Shown piece by piece: positions 34,101 through 45,433 of a DNA stretch of 64,000 nt. The stretch covers positions 8,866,001 to 8,930,000 of the forward strand of contig CM067537.1 in NCBI GenBank assembly GCA_034509925.1, in the 5' to 3' direction. The stretch is from Hirudinaria manillensis. Lineage: Eukaryota > Annelida > Clitellata > Hirudinida > Hirudinidae. Numbering within the stretch: position 1 is the first letter of the stretch; each line of letters opens with the position of its first letter. The position numbers were made by a program, and so were the translations under genes. Below the pieces are notes generated by a model. The model made no database searches and had not been told where the DNA came from. It saw only the letters and a list, made by a program, of their open reading frames with translations.

Positions 34101-37100
34101 AATATTGCCACTTAAGGTTAAATAATAATAATAATATTATTATTAATAATAAAGTTATTAATTTCACAAATCCCTCGATGCGTAACCAGTCGTCTGAACT
34201 TCACGTGGAGGAATAATGACTTGATGCTGACCAAAGAGGAGGAGGCTGCACTCAGGATGCAGAGGATCCTGGACGACTGCACGGCACTCCAGGAATCGGC
34301 AGAGAAGTCTCAGGGGAAGAGGTGACGTTGTGATGATGATAATGATGGTGGTGGTGGTGGTGACGATGATGATGGTTGTGATGATGATGATGATTGTTGT
34401 AATGGAGGTGATATTGATGATTGCGATGATGGTGATGGCATTGATGGTGGTGGTGGTGATGATGATGATGGCATTGATGGTGGTGGTTACGGAAGTGATG
34501 ATTATAATGATGATCTGTAAAGACTGCCGTTTTTGTCAGCCCAATGTTAACTTGTCTTATGCGTGTGATGTGCATGCGTGCCGTTTTGCCAAAATCATTG
34601 AAGTGGATTATAAAATATTTGTTTATTTATTCGAGTTTATTTATCAATCGATTGCTTCTGCAGTGCTGGCATCCTTACGGCCAGGTACAGTTCTGGACCT
34701 AAGAAGGTACTCATCTCCTTTGAAACAAATATGTCCAAGAACAAACTGGGTTTGTGGAATTTTGATTGATTTTTAAATGCGGGTTTACCCAAGCACTTCT
34801 GTTTCCTAAGATAGCAAAATCGTTGACTTATATAACTTGTAAGGCACCTTTTTCTTTATCTCCACAACATACTTTGAATATACTAGTACATAATATATCA
34901 AAATTAAAAAAATTAACAAACATAATATTATTGATGACCAAAACTCTCCCCAGATGTCTCTGCTTCGACTCCAGCTGTACTCGAGAGGCGACCTGCCAGA
35001 TTGAATGTTGCAATGCAGGTGAGGTTTCGATCGATATATCTGTGTTTTAATTGATGAGAACCAAAGGAATGGCAGTAGCATGGATGACTGTGGATCATAA
35101 AGGGTACTGGGTTTTCCCCCTGAGCCTGTGAATTATATGTGGGAGGGAGATTATATGAGGACTGATGGACAGTAGGGATGTCAATGTATGGCTTTTGATA
35201 GTTTCGGTTTTTGACATTTAAAACATAAAAATAACATTGAAACATAATTGATTGATGGATTTTGGTGGAACGCTGGACAATCGTGCATTTTGTGTTGATA
35301 TGGATTTTTTTTCTATTTTGTAACTTTTTCAGACTATTCTTCAAAAGTCGTCGTCAGAAGGTCGTGCAGGTGAGAGGTCAGAGGGCGACGGAGAATGTGC
35401 CGGCAAGCAGAATAAGAGGTCTTTGAAGGTGGAATTTAAGGAGGTCAGTCGATGCATTCCCTTGTGATGATGATGATGATGATGACGCAATGCTTCGTGC
35501 TCCTTTCTACTTCTGTTATTACGAATGCAAATTTAGGAAGTCGAGAATGTGTGGAAGGAGGTGAATTCGGATGGAAGTCAGGACAACCAACAGTACCAAC
35601 AACAACAGCAGCAGCAGCAACAACACCACCATCAGCAGCAGCAGACCATCGACCGGAACAACAACAACAGCCCCCAAATGCAGAACTATCACGTACGCCC
35701 CTTCCCTATGTATCCTCCGTCCATGCCCTGCCCACCCCCCTACGGCACACCTCTCAGAGCACCCATGTACCAGTTTTACCCCCTTCCACCTCCTCCGCCT
35801 CTCCCTTTCGCCTTCCGCCCCGGATGTCCGCTCCCGGCTCCGCCTTCCATGTCCCAGAGGTTCAATCCCATGGCCTCCCTGGAAATTGCCGTGACTTCGT
35901 CCGACAGCACCATCAGCGACAGTGGCTCGGTTTCGCTGGGGTCGAAGTGCAGTTCGAAGACCAAAGGCGACGCCATGCCCCATTTCCTGCCACTCTCGAT
36001 CGAGACGGAGTTCCCCTGCCTGCCCTCTAGGAAGGACCAGCATCACGTACCTCTGACTGGCGGAAGTCCGAGACCTCTGACTTCTCCGGCCGTCGGTTTG
36101 GTGATGCCGAAAGTGAATATCAAGCAGGAGACCGATAGAGAATGTGACAATGAAGGTTAGACCAAGGCACCTGCGTATCGAAGTAGCGTAGCGAAAGCTC
36201 CTTTATCGTCATCATAAAGTCATTCCGGCTGCTGACGTCTCCGATTTGTGATTTGTTTTCTTTCAGCTCAGAGATATCAACAGCAGGGGCCATGTCCGTT
36301 CCCGTCCTTCCAGCCGATGCAGCCGCCCTCCTTTCCGAGGGCCATGCTCAATCAGAACAATAGAATGCCTTTCATGCCTCCTCAGCAACTTCCACAATCT
36401 TTCGTCAGGCCAATGATGCCGGGGGGCTTTTCGCCCTACCCCCATGCCGGTCAACAGCAGGGCCATCCGCCCCGACCCTACTTTCCTTGCGGGCCCCAGG
36501 ACTACCCAGAACGTCCCAGTCAGGCCTTTAGCCTGAAAGACGACGTGGTGACGATTCCTCCCCAGCAGCCCGGCGGATGTCAGGAAGGCTCGTTCAGAGT
36601 GGGAAGTTTTTCCCAGGTTCAAGGAGCCAGCTCGAGAGCCAGCGTGAACTCGATGGATCCGTGCAAGAACGAGCAGAGCGCCGTAAACGTCTACGGGGCC
36701 CAGTTCAACAATCACACCCTCGCTCCTCCCAATCTGAGGCCGACTTTCGATGCGAGGCTTCAGAGGCCGCCCAGCGCCAACGGCATGATGCAGCCCCGCC
36801 CCGGCTACCAGTTCCGACCGGATCAGTCGAGAATGGGGTTTGCCCAGCCGCAGCCGGACGCGGACCGTCGACAGACCGAGGACGATTTTGTCGGGCGCGA
36901 ATGCGAAGACGACAGAAACGTTCCCCAGTTCGGAGCGAACGTCGTGTCCTTCAACGAGCCCGAGACGGAGTGCGTCATCCCGCCGATGCCCCCGCCCGGT
37001 TGGGCGGCCGGCCCGAGGTCGTCGGATTGCAACTCGGCAGAGAAGGGTTTTGACATGCGCCTCTGTGCCCAGAGAGCCTTGGGTAGAGTAAGTATAGTCA

Positions 37101-38557
37101 TTAGAGGTTTGCTCTGAGTTATTTTGAGCTTCAATTTTATTTTATTTATTTTGATAGTTTACCATGCCCATGAATGTCTCCAATTGCAAGTAAGTGTTTG
37201 ACATTTTTATGTTTGTTTGATCATCAAATCTAGAACTCGGACCCGCATCACTACTATAATGTGTCCTTTGATTGTTTTGTGAAGCGCAGATGCTGTGCAT
37301 ATATGCAAAGACTCCATTTTATTATGCACTCTGTTTAGACAGACAACGTTTAGATTTTTTGTCAACGTTCCGTATTTTTTTAGCAGTAATTCTTCATCTG
37401 ATTGCAAATTTGGAGACACAGTTGCTTCTTCATCCTCTTACAATCTCTTCGGCCAGACACCCTGGACTCCTGCACTTGTTAACAGTGAGTATCATTCATG
37501 CATTGATTTAAAGTGAACTTTTTGAATTGATCAAATTTTTGGAGTGATTAAATTTGAAGAAAATATTCCATAAAGTATTTGATAAGATACAATATTAAGG
37601 ATTATGTGCAGAGATGTTATGGAGTGTTGGATTATAACTAAAAATTTATATCGGAAAAGCCAGCACAATATTTAAATTTCATTCGTTAGGGTGCGGAACG
37701 ACAGCGCTAAATTCAAAATTTGCTAGTACCATAAAAGGACATTTACGGAGATTTATTTTTCATTCGCTAGGACGTCACAACAAGTTTATATTTCGCTGGC
37801 TAGAGTATTTGCGAGGTTCAAATGTTTCTGGTTTGTTCGCCAGAGTGGTCCCCGTATTTATATTTCATTCGCTAGAGTTTTTAAAATTTATTTTCTATTC
37901 GCTAGAGTGTTTTTGTTACTTTGTAACATTTGAATTTCTTCAACTCAAACAGATTTAAATGGTTCGAATGCCAACATGGCGAATCTGTTGCCCGTTCAGA
38001 GGGACAGAATGATCCAACCAAATTTGTCAATGGGTATCAAAGCTGAAAGTGATGGCTCATCTGCCGTCGGTTCCTGGAAGGAGCTGCCATCAGCAGCCAG
38101 TCAGGCTCTTCTTGGGCAGATCTCGATTATGAAATCGACCAGCAATGTCATGCCTGGAGGGAGTGTACATCAGGTTTTGTAGTTATTCTGTTTGCTTTTC
38201 CATAATTAGATTTCAACATGAACAGTCTGTTCTATCTTAGTTTTCAATATTATTATTCAATATTCAATATTATTTCAATTATTAATCATTCAGTGATTGA
38301 AAGGTAGTGAAGGCATTTCACATTTTGAGTCGCATTTTAAGTATTAAATACCTGTTATATGGGTATATTGATATCAATTGATGGGATTTTTAAATTGAAA
38401 TATGAAAATATGCACATTTTTGCAATTTTGATCCTTAATTAATCAGTTATTTGTCAAAAAGCAGTCTGCAACAACAACTACGGCGTGGTCCGGACATCCA
38501 ACTCCCCTGGAAAAACTCCTGCAGCAGCAGAAGCAACTGAAGCCCAGTGGGAACTGA
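29639..38557 (+). CDS. SMG7: SMG7, nonsense-mediated mRNA decay factor
   Basis: SMG7 binds phosphorylated UPF1 through a 14-3-3-like TPR domain and directs target mRNAs to decay. Exons: 29639-29664, 29735-29766, 29850-29967, 30126-30186, 30405-30476, 30756-30834, 31293-31385, 31492-31717, 32031-32113, 32379-32540, 32881-33117, 33357-33501, 33673-33764, 33946-34006, 34190-34321, then less certain 34655-34697 and 34955-35019, an exon starting near 35333, then 35537-36155, 36267-37087, 37158-37189, 37384-37484, 37953-38173 and 38465-38557 (TGA). The N-terminal domain is clear: LDKKVEQDLWNFAFKKQITT, CLVHLGDIARYKQ, HAAQLVPMNGQPYNQLAIL and IFYHTRSLAVQHPFPVAE. An acidic insert lies near 32930-33000. 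The Gln/Pro-rich C-terminal half ends with YNLFGQTPWTPAL and PLEKLLQQQKQ, which parallel the vertebrate C-terminal motifs. The phase between 34697 and 34955 does not fit, so an exon boundary or micro-exon is missing there. Introns carry ATT, AAT and ATG arrays. Confidence 0.94.
30508..30557. repeat. ATT array in SMG7 intron
   Basis: A run of about 50 bp of ATT units with one TGC interruption, directly after the exon ending at 30476. Confidence 0.85.
30986..31134. repeat. ATT/GTT/ACT trinucleotide array in SMG7 intron
   Basis: About 150 bp of trinucleotide repeat, mostly ATT with blocks of GTT and ACT. The poly-Leu frame across it is not a gene. Confidence 0.95.
32578..32641. repeat. AAT/ACA trinucleotide run in SMG7 intron
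   Basis: AAT units interrupted periodically by AAC, immediately downstream of the exon ending 32540. A TATT/TTTA tetranucleotide run follows at about 32803-32868, just before the next acceptor. Confidence 0.85.
33523..33586. repeat. ATC trinucleotide run in SMG7 intron
   Basis: About 60 bp of ATC with GTC and TTC variants. A complementary ATG run lies 400 bp upstream at 33123-33180, so the two could pair in the pre-mRNA. Confidence 0.8.
34326..34515. repeat. ATG/GTG imperfect trinucleotide array in SMG7 intron
   Basis: About 190 bp of ATG, GTG and GAT units begins five bases after the donor at 34322. The His-rich and Met/Val-rich frames seen in it are repeat artefacts. Confidence 0.9.
37671..37912 (+). 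repeat. Recurring ATTTCATTCGCTAGAG-like motif in SMG7 intron
   Basis: A motif close to TTTCATTCGCTAGAGT recurs about six times, near 37677, 37758, 37786, 37830, 37865 and 37892. Spacings cluster around 30 bp with longer gaps, and the copies differ by a few substitutions (CGTTAGG, CGCTAGG, GGCTAGA, CGCCAGA). It looks like a decayed tandem minisatellite or a cluster of binding sites. Confidence 0.6.
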
Positions 38558-39410
38558 GTTCGGAAGAAGGAAGCCGAAGAGCTTTTGTTTCATTCGAACA
38601 TCCAATGATTATTTTTTTAAAGGAGAATATCGGTTGTTGTCAATCGACAGTTCAACAGTGTCATTCAAAGTCTGAATATGTGATTTTTAGCCTCTAGGTC
38701 TTTGATTGTCATGAACTGAAGCAAGATTCGTTACTCACAACTTAGACCTAGGGAACGTGGCTTATATTTTCTTGTAATTTTCTAAGGCTGCAATGCGAGC
38801 TTTAAATTTCTTGACACGATATGATTTGGTGACGTGATAAAGGCGACGTATAAAATTATTAAAAAAAAATTCTCGTGAGCTGTCATTTTGACCAATTTCT
38901 TATTCATTAAATTTGGGTTTTTAGAAACTTGGGACTTAAGCCAAAGTTGGCTGTTTAAAAATCAACATGTTGATCCATGAAAATAATACTATTTGATTGG
39001 TTGCTCTGCAGCTCCTATCAAGCCTAGGACTTGGCTTGCGCACAGGTGGTATTGGGGTGCGCACCTAAAATCACATTGAGATTCGTTGGGTTGTAAGCTG
39101 TCCTAATTTCTAAGCTGTATTTAATTAAATAATAAGGTTTTTAAATGTTGTTTGTTATCGACTAGTTATTCCAGCAGAAGTGAGTCGGAAAATGCGCTTT
39201 CAGAATTCAATTTGTTGACGCTGTGATTGGATTAAGTATGCCGATAAATATTGGAATTTTTTAATATTTTAGAAATTATTTAAGTTATTTCTTGCATCAC
39301 AATCAGTTTATGTTTTATTCAATTTTTTGTTAGAGGTATCGGACCAGTTCCCTAGACTGACTTGATCAACAATTCGTTCGTAGCGTAAACAATAAAGCCT
39401 ATAATCACTT
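38558..39410. other. Spacer between SMG7 and FAM114A-like gene
   Basis: It contains the SMG7 3' UTR and the promoter and 5' UTR of the next gene on the same strand. An AATAAA is at 39391-39396, only 15 bp before the FAM114A start codon, so if used it would place the two genes almost end to end. No further exon is recognisable. Confidence 0.45.
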
Positions 39411-42400
39411 ATGGATGACGACACCGAGAATAAGAATGGTTATTATGTTTTTCAGTTGTATATTTTGGTACTTTTTGTATTTTTTGTGCGAGTGCAAATT
39501 CATGAAACGATTTTTATTCGCTTAAGTCGTCTGGTAGGTTACCGAGAAACGTTTGAGATTCTTAATCATATCTTCTATTGTGTCGTAATTTCAGTTGACA
39601 CTTTCTTTTTTTCGTAAGTTACTTTTTAAATTCGATGTTTTTTATTTCGTTTTCAACGACTATTTGACTTGTCAGCTGATGCTTTCGAGGAAACAGCTGA
39701 GGCTGGAAGAATAGAGGACGAATTCGAGATTCTGACCATGGACTCTGACGAGTCTAAAGCTGAGCCTCAAATTTCTGAGTTGAAGGAAGCTATCGAAGAA
39801 GGAGATCCTGATAATGCTTTCGAAAAGATGATAGAAAAAACTGCGGAGTCTCACTCTCCGGAATCCTGCCTCAACGAGGCCGGAAAAACTGCAGACGATC
39901 GAAAAGTTGTCGAGAGCAGTGGAGATACAAAAGATGGTGACAATAAAGGAGCAGTGGAGGGTGATGAAGATGATAAAGTAATTTGTCTGTGGAATATATT
40001 ATTGTCTATATTAGAGTTTTTGTTTTAAATAATTTCATACAAGTCATCTTAGCATATTTTTATTGTGAATAACTACTCAGTCCTCTCCCTTAAACTCACT
40101 CTTCAAGGCTTGGGACAGTTGGAACAGCTGGACGAACTGGGGAACGTCGGTCATCAACACCGCAGCCAGTTCCGTGACGACCTTCACCTCTCAAGTCGGT
40201 GGGTCAATGCCCTGGGGCAGCCCAAGTACCCCCCCAGGGAGCTTTTTTGGATGACCGATCAGTTTTTTAATAGAATCGCTTTTCAAATTTTGCTTTTACA
40301 GTTATGTGATGAATAATTTGTTAGCTTTATTATTTAGCAGTATTGGTTATAAGATAGCATTGATATTGCTATCATCATCACCATCATCGTCATCATCATC
40401 AGGAGATGGCCTAATTCAAGTTCTGGAAACTGTGGAGTCAGGACTGCTTGTTCAAGATGAGGAGGAGGAAGTGGAAAAGAAAGGTTGCCAGTTTTTAATT
40501 ATTTAGATTTTTTAATCAATTTGTTATTATTCAATTTTTAATTATTTTTTTCTTTTAATGTTAAATTTTATAAATCTTGATTTAATTTTTAGATACTTAA
40601 TTTGAAAATAATTGTTAATATGTTATAATATAATAAATGGTTGAGAGTTGTATGCTATTGTTAATATTATTGTGTATTTATTATTAATTATTATTATTAT
40701 AATTATTTATTGTTATTATTATTATCTTTTATCTCATGTAATGTTGGTAATTTATTCAGAATTAAAGGAAGGACATGCTGACCACCAGCCAATCACAGAC
40801 CAGAACATCAACCCCAAGGTGGACCAGCCAATGGAAAGGGGAGAACAGGTCGAAGAGGGAGTTGCAAGGAATGCTTCCAGCTCTGGGATTGGTTCTGGCA
40901 TTGCAAGTGGGAAGTCCTGGCTCTTGTCCAGTCTGAGTAACGTCGTCAGCAAGACCACGTCTGTGGTCCAACAGACGACCAATGTCGTGAGTTCAATTGG
41001 ATTTGGGGCGGAGCTTTTGTGCTGCTAATTGGTTAAAATAGTATCTGCTTTTTTGGTGCTTTGACGTTTTGTAGGATGTTTTGGACTTTTCTTAGCTGTC
41101 ACATATGGTCGTATATGTTCGTATATGTTTGTATGAGTGTGGGAATGTGTTGTAAAAATAGCAGATTTGAAATCTTATAATATCTTTTCTACTTAATGTT
41201 TACTTATTATTTATTGAATTAATCCATTAATTAATTAATTTGTGTTTCTGTTCTCATTGCCTTCCTACATTCCTGTATCCGACCAGGTGGTGCACGGCGG
41301 ACTCGACATGCTGGAGACGATCGGAAAGAAGACTTACGACGTCATCACCGAGGGCGACCACGGACTCAAGAAGGTCATCGAGAAGAACAAGCAGAAGAGG
41401 CAGATGCCAAACCTGTCGCAGGTTTGTCTCTAGAGTCGTTTTGATTTCCTTGGACTGTAGGAAGAGAGACTGAGAATGGAGGGAGGGGAGAGAAAAGGAG
41501 GAATGGATGGATGGATGGATGGGTCGGTGGATGGATGGATGGGTTCACGGATATGTGATTTAGTATGTTGGGTTCTTTTGCATTCTATGTCGCTCTGCCT
41601 CATTCCTGTTGTCCAACAGGCATTGCCCTGTGGCAGATAAAGCATTCTGGGTCTCAGAATGTTTGCAGTTGGGCATTAATATGTTGATGTCATCATTGCA
41701 CGATGCTGTTGGACGTTGATAGAAGGCTGAGGTTTAAAGGTTTTCATTGCCTGTAGTTGAAATTACAGTCAAAATTTGTGCAGGTGCTGAAGGAAGCGAG
41801 AGAAATTGCAAACCTCAAGTGCAGAGAGGAGGAGTCACTGCTGGAGACCAAGAAGTTCCTTTACAGCTATTGGTTTGATGAGTACCAGGGTGGGGTTTAT
41901 TGATCTTTCTTTATCATAATTTATTCATTGACATCATCCAATGTTGACTGACGAAACTGATGTTTGATTTGCCTTTCCTTAAAAAAATGCAAACATTCTG
42001 GTGGCTTTGTTTTCCTCAGATTTAAAAAGATTTTTTTGATTGATTTCAGGTTGTTGTCACATCGTTTTCTGCAGTTTAAAAATTAGAGGAACATTGGTGG
42101 CTAATGCTTTGCTGTTTTTAAAAATTATTTCCAGGATTGGTTCAGCTGGAAGCTTTCGAACTGCTGGCCAATCAGAACGAGGCTTGGAGCAGGAAGGAAT
42201 ACGATAGGCTGCCGAAGGAGAAGCTGGCAGAGGTCAAGAGGAAATTGGCCGAACTCAACGAGATTTACAAAACCATCGAAGACGACAACGATGAAGGTTG
42301 GATGATGATGATGATGATGGTGGTTGTGATGATGAGGAAGAATATTTGGTGTTTCTGTTTTTATTCTGTTGATTACCGGGCACCTGTTTTGATTTAGCCG

Positions 42401-44289
42401 ATCATTTTGTCGCTAAAAAGTTGTTAATATTGGATTTTGCAAGTAAAACTGGTAAATCCAGTTTGTTAAAAACAAGATCTTGGATGGAAATGCGATAACG
42501 TTGATAACCAAAAGCTTTTTGTTTTCTCGTTTCAGAAGAGGCAGACGACAAGCAGGATTTTAACCAGTTGATCTTGGATTATGCTGCCAAGCTTCCTGTC
42601 AACATCAGTGTTCAGAAACTCGTGGAGGTGAGGTTTTGTTGTTGATTTCTTCTGGGCCTCTCCATTGATAACTCACCACTGATAAATGATAAGCGTTAAT
42701 CAATAATTAATCAATAACGATCGCTTGATTGGTTACCTTGCAGTGCGAAGAATCTTGCAAGAAGTGGCTGGACGACCACGAGAACAGAAAGCCGAGCTCA
42801 GAAGAGGGAGACAAGGATCCGTCGCCGAAGGTGAGTTCCATGAGATTTAATTCGTTTTCATTAAGGAGAATTAATTTATATTCGTTAATGGGAATTATTT
42901 GTTTGATGGTCTATCGAGGACCTTTATAAACAAACAGGGATCTGATTTTTTATGAAATTGATAAGCATTTGATATAAACAAATGTTGATAAAGATATATT
43001 AATCATCTCTGTTATTGCCGCGAACATTGCAGACGACATTCGGCATTCGTTATCGACAACAATGTCTCGTTTACTTTTAAATCCAGGATGTACTGAAGAA
43101 GTCCATGCAATGTTTGGCCCAACTGACTGCCCTTTCCATACAACATTTCCACAAGCTCGCTCAGCTCATCACCAAGACCAGCTCGAGCCCGGACTCCCCC
43201 CTCGACGGACCCCACTTCTCCGGCGCTTCCGTCCCCGAGACAGCCCGTGTCATCATCGAGTTGGTTGATTAAACATGGATTGCACGATCAGTTGCCAAAA
43301 AATGATTTCATTTTCTTTGTTGTGAACTTTCATATTAGAATGTTCATTCTACTTGATGAGTATTACTTTATTAACATGTATTATATATGTGCCTGGTGGC
43401 ATCCTCTGACACAAAAGAAGCATTGTCATCATTATCATCATGAACATTATCAACATCATCGTCATCAATATCATCATCATCATCATTGTTGATGTCATCA
43501 TAGTCAACATCATCTCCATCATCCTTGTTAAATTCCTAGGTTTTCCAAAGTGCTCTGTAGGGAGTTCTCCGTAATCTCCGGGAAGTTTGCGACGACCGTC
43601 GGAAGATTCGAGGAGGTGAGTGTCGCATGCGACAGGATGTTGACGCGACATTTTGTTTTTGTCTGCAAAGCGTTGTGTTGTCATTGACGTCATCTCTTGG
43701 AGTCGTCTTAATGTTGTAGTCCTACTTTAAGCTTTAAGACTTAAAGCTTTCTTTCAATGACTTGTTCATCTACGATTATTATTATTATTAGTAATTCTGA
43801 TCAAATGCTGTTGTTGGCACAATATTATTATGTTACTCAAATATTATTCTCACAATATTATTATATTATTCAAATATTATTCTCACGATAGGAATACAAA
43901 CTTCATATATTCCAGTTGAGATATTATAACATTACAAGTGGCATGAAAACATTATTATTTATAGATTCGGTCAAAATAATGCAATTTGCAGGTGGGGTTG
44001 TACATACTTGTTTTGTTTTTTTAATATTTTAATATTATTCGCATTTTATTTCAGTTTATTCTTTGTAGGAGTTGTCATTTTATTACTTTATTCAAAAACT
44101 AATTAAAATTCTTCAAGAAATTAAATTACATTCCAGTCCTCGGAAGGGACCGACTCTGAGCTGTCGAAGGAAGTCTCGGAGCACATAACGACAGTCTACT
44201 TGGAGACCAGCAACAGCACCAACTTCGTTCAGAGAAGTCTCAAACTCCTCCTCCCCGCTCTCCAAGTGGCCGTCGTGACCGGCCAATGA
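39411..44289 (+). CDS. FAM114A1/FAM114A2-like protein (NOXP20 family)
   Basis: Thirteen exons: 39411-39438, 39676-39977, 40108-40198, 40403-40483, 40760-40986, 41287-41421, 41784-41889, 42135-42296, 42536-42627, 42744-42830, from 43087 (3' end unresolved), 43540-43615, 44137-44289 (TGA). The N-terminus is acidic. Family blocks are AWDSWNSWTNWG (compare GWGSWGKS in vertebrate FAM114A), GGLDMLETIGKKTYDVITEG, the FDEYQGLVQLEAFELL segment, and near the C-terminus VYLETSNSTNFVQRSLKLLL with PALQVAV. The family's function is poorly known: vertebrate FAM114A1 is a neuronal protein, and FAM114A proteins have been linked to Golgi and Rab2 trafficking. The start ATG at 39411 gives a short first exon and is a reasonable choice, not proven. 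The junction between the exon at 43087 and that at 43540 does not keep phase with any GT donor I could find, although both sides are clearly homologous. Confidence 0.9.
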
Positions 44290-45433
44290 GGGACTCTCGG
44301 GGCGCGGAATTGGCCGTTCGGCAGTTGCCGGAACTTGAAAAGCACGGACGCGAATTGACTCGAAATCTTACTCGGACTATGGTCTATCGACTTGCTACAC
44401 GGGTGGTGCGTGACTCTGCAAGATCGTGGAAATCGTTATTCTCTGCGGGTGCTGTTGCGAGACAACAACGCCTCCAGTTTGCTTCGAGCATTCGTTAGAA
44501 TCAGGATTAGTCGTCTGCTTACGGAGCTAATTGAGTGACCATATCATCAAATTTGCAAATCTGATCAGTAATCAGTTTTGGGACTATTTCCCAGAAAATT
44601 GTAAGACCAACTAAGAATAAGTAATTACGTTAAAGAAATTTATTGATTGATTTCTTGAGGTTAGGTTACGTGAGCAGATATCTCCATCCTCATTAATATT
44701 AAGTGCGAGGTAGGAGTTCTAATTTATAGTAAGTTAAGTTTTGTTTATTGCAAATTGATTTGCATATTAATACCATTAATGAGTGAATAAATTATTCTTC
44801 AAATGGCACGTGTAGCTGAACAATGTGGCCCAAAGGTCAGCCTCTCCTTACCACCGCCTACCCCGACCGACCACCCTACAGAATGAGGAAATTTAAACAA
44901 TCGTCGGTAACCCGGTCAAAGGTGGAAGTAACTGACCCTAGAATCTAATGATCGTATTTTATTTTTTAGTCGCCAGATGGCAGAACTTTAAAACTACGGA
45001 CAACAGCAATAATAAGGTGATAGTCAGAGTGGAATAACGAGTAAGTGACACCAACATTAACTACAACATTAGAAAAATGCAAACAAACAAATACAACACG
45101 TTACGATACGCAAACGAACATTTAATTCAAGTCATCGTCCAATAAAGAGACAAGACCTTATAATAACGAAAGGTCAAGGGAAAGTAAGTAAGATTCAACC
45201 GAACAGGAACCACCGACCAATTGCAGAAACTACCGAGGTAACGAGTTATGAATTATAAACAAAACGAACGTCTTAGAAAGAACGGACGACTTCCTCACGA
45301 TTTCACGAGCACGTTTACGTTTACATTGACACGTGGAGACACGTAAAGATAGAATAACAAGGTCCACCGGTCCACAGCCTCGCGCCCCGAACCGGAAGGG
45401 TCCGAGTCGGGCCGACCCACAACCCCTACTTCC
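44290..45433. other. Convergent spacer between FAM114A-like and KCTD genes
   Basis: The 3' UTRs of tail-to-tail genes. An AATAAA for FAM114A lies at 44786-44791 and a reverse-strand AATAAA at 44744-44749 for the KCTD gene, so the transcripts may overlap or abut. Open frames here match nothing I know. Confidence 0.45.

Noticed and set aside
35452..35900. Alternative frames overlapping the SMG7 Gln-rich exon
   Set aside because: The frame that joins in phase with exons on both sides and continues the SMG7 protein is the GAAGTCGAG frame. The others are shadows.
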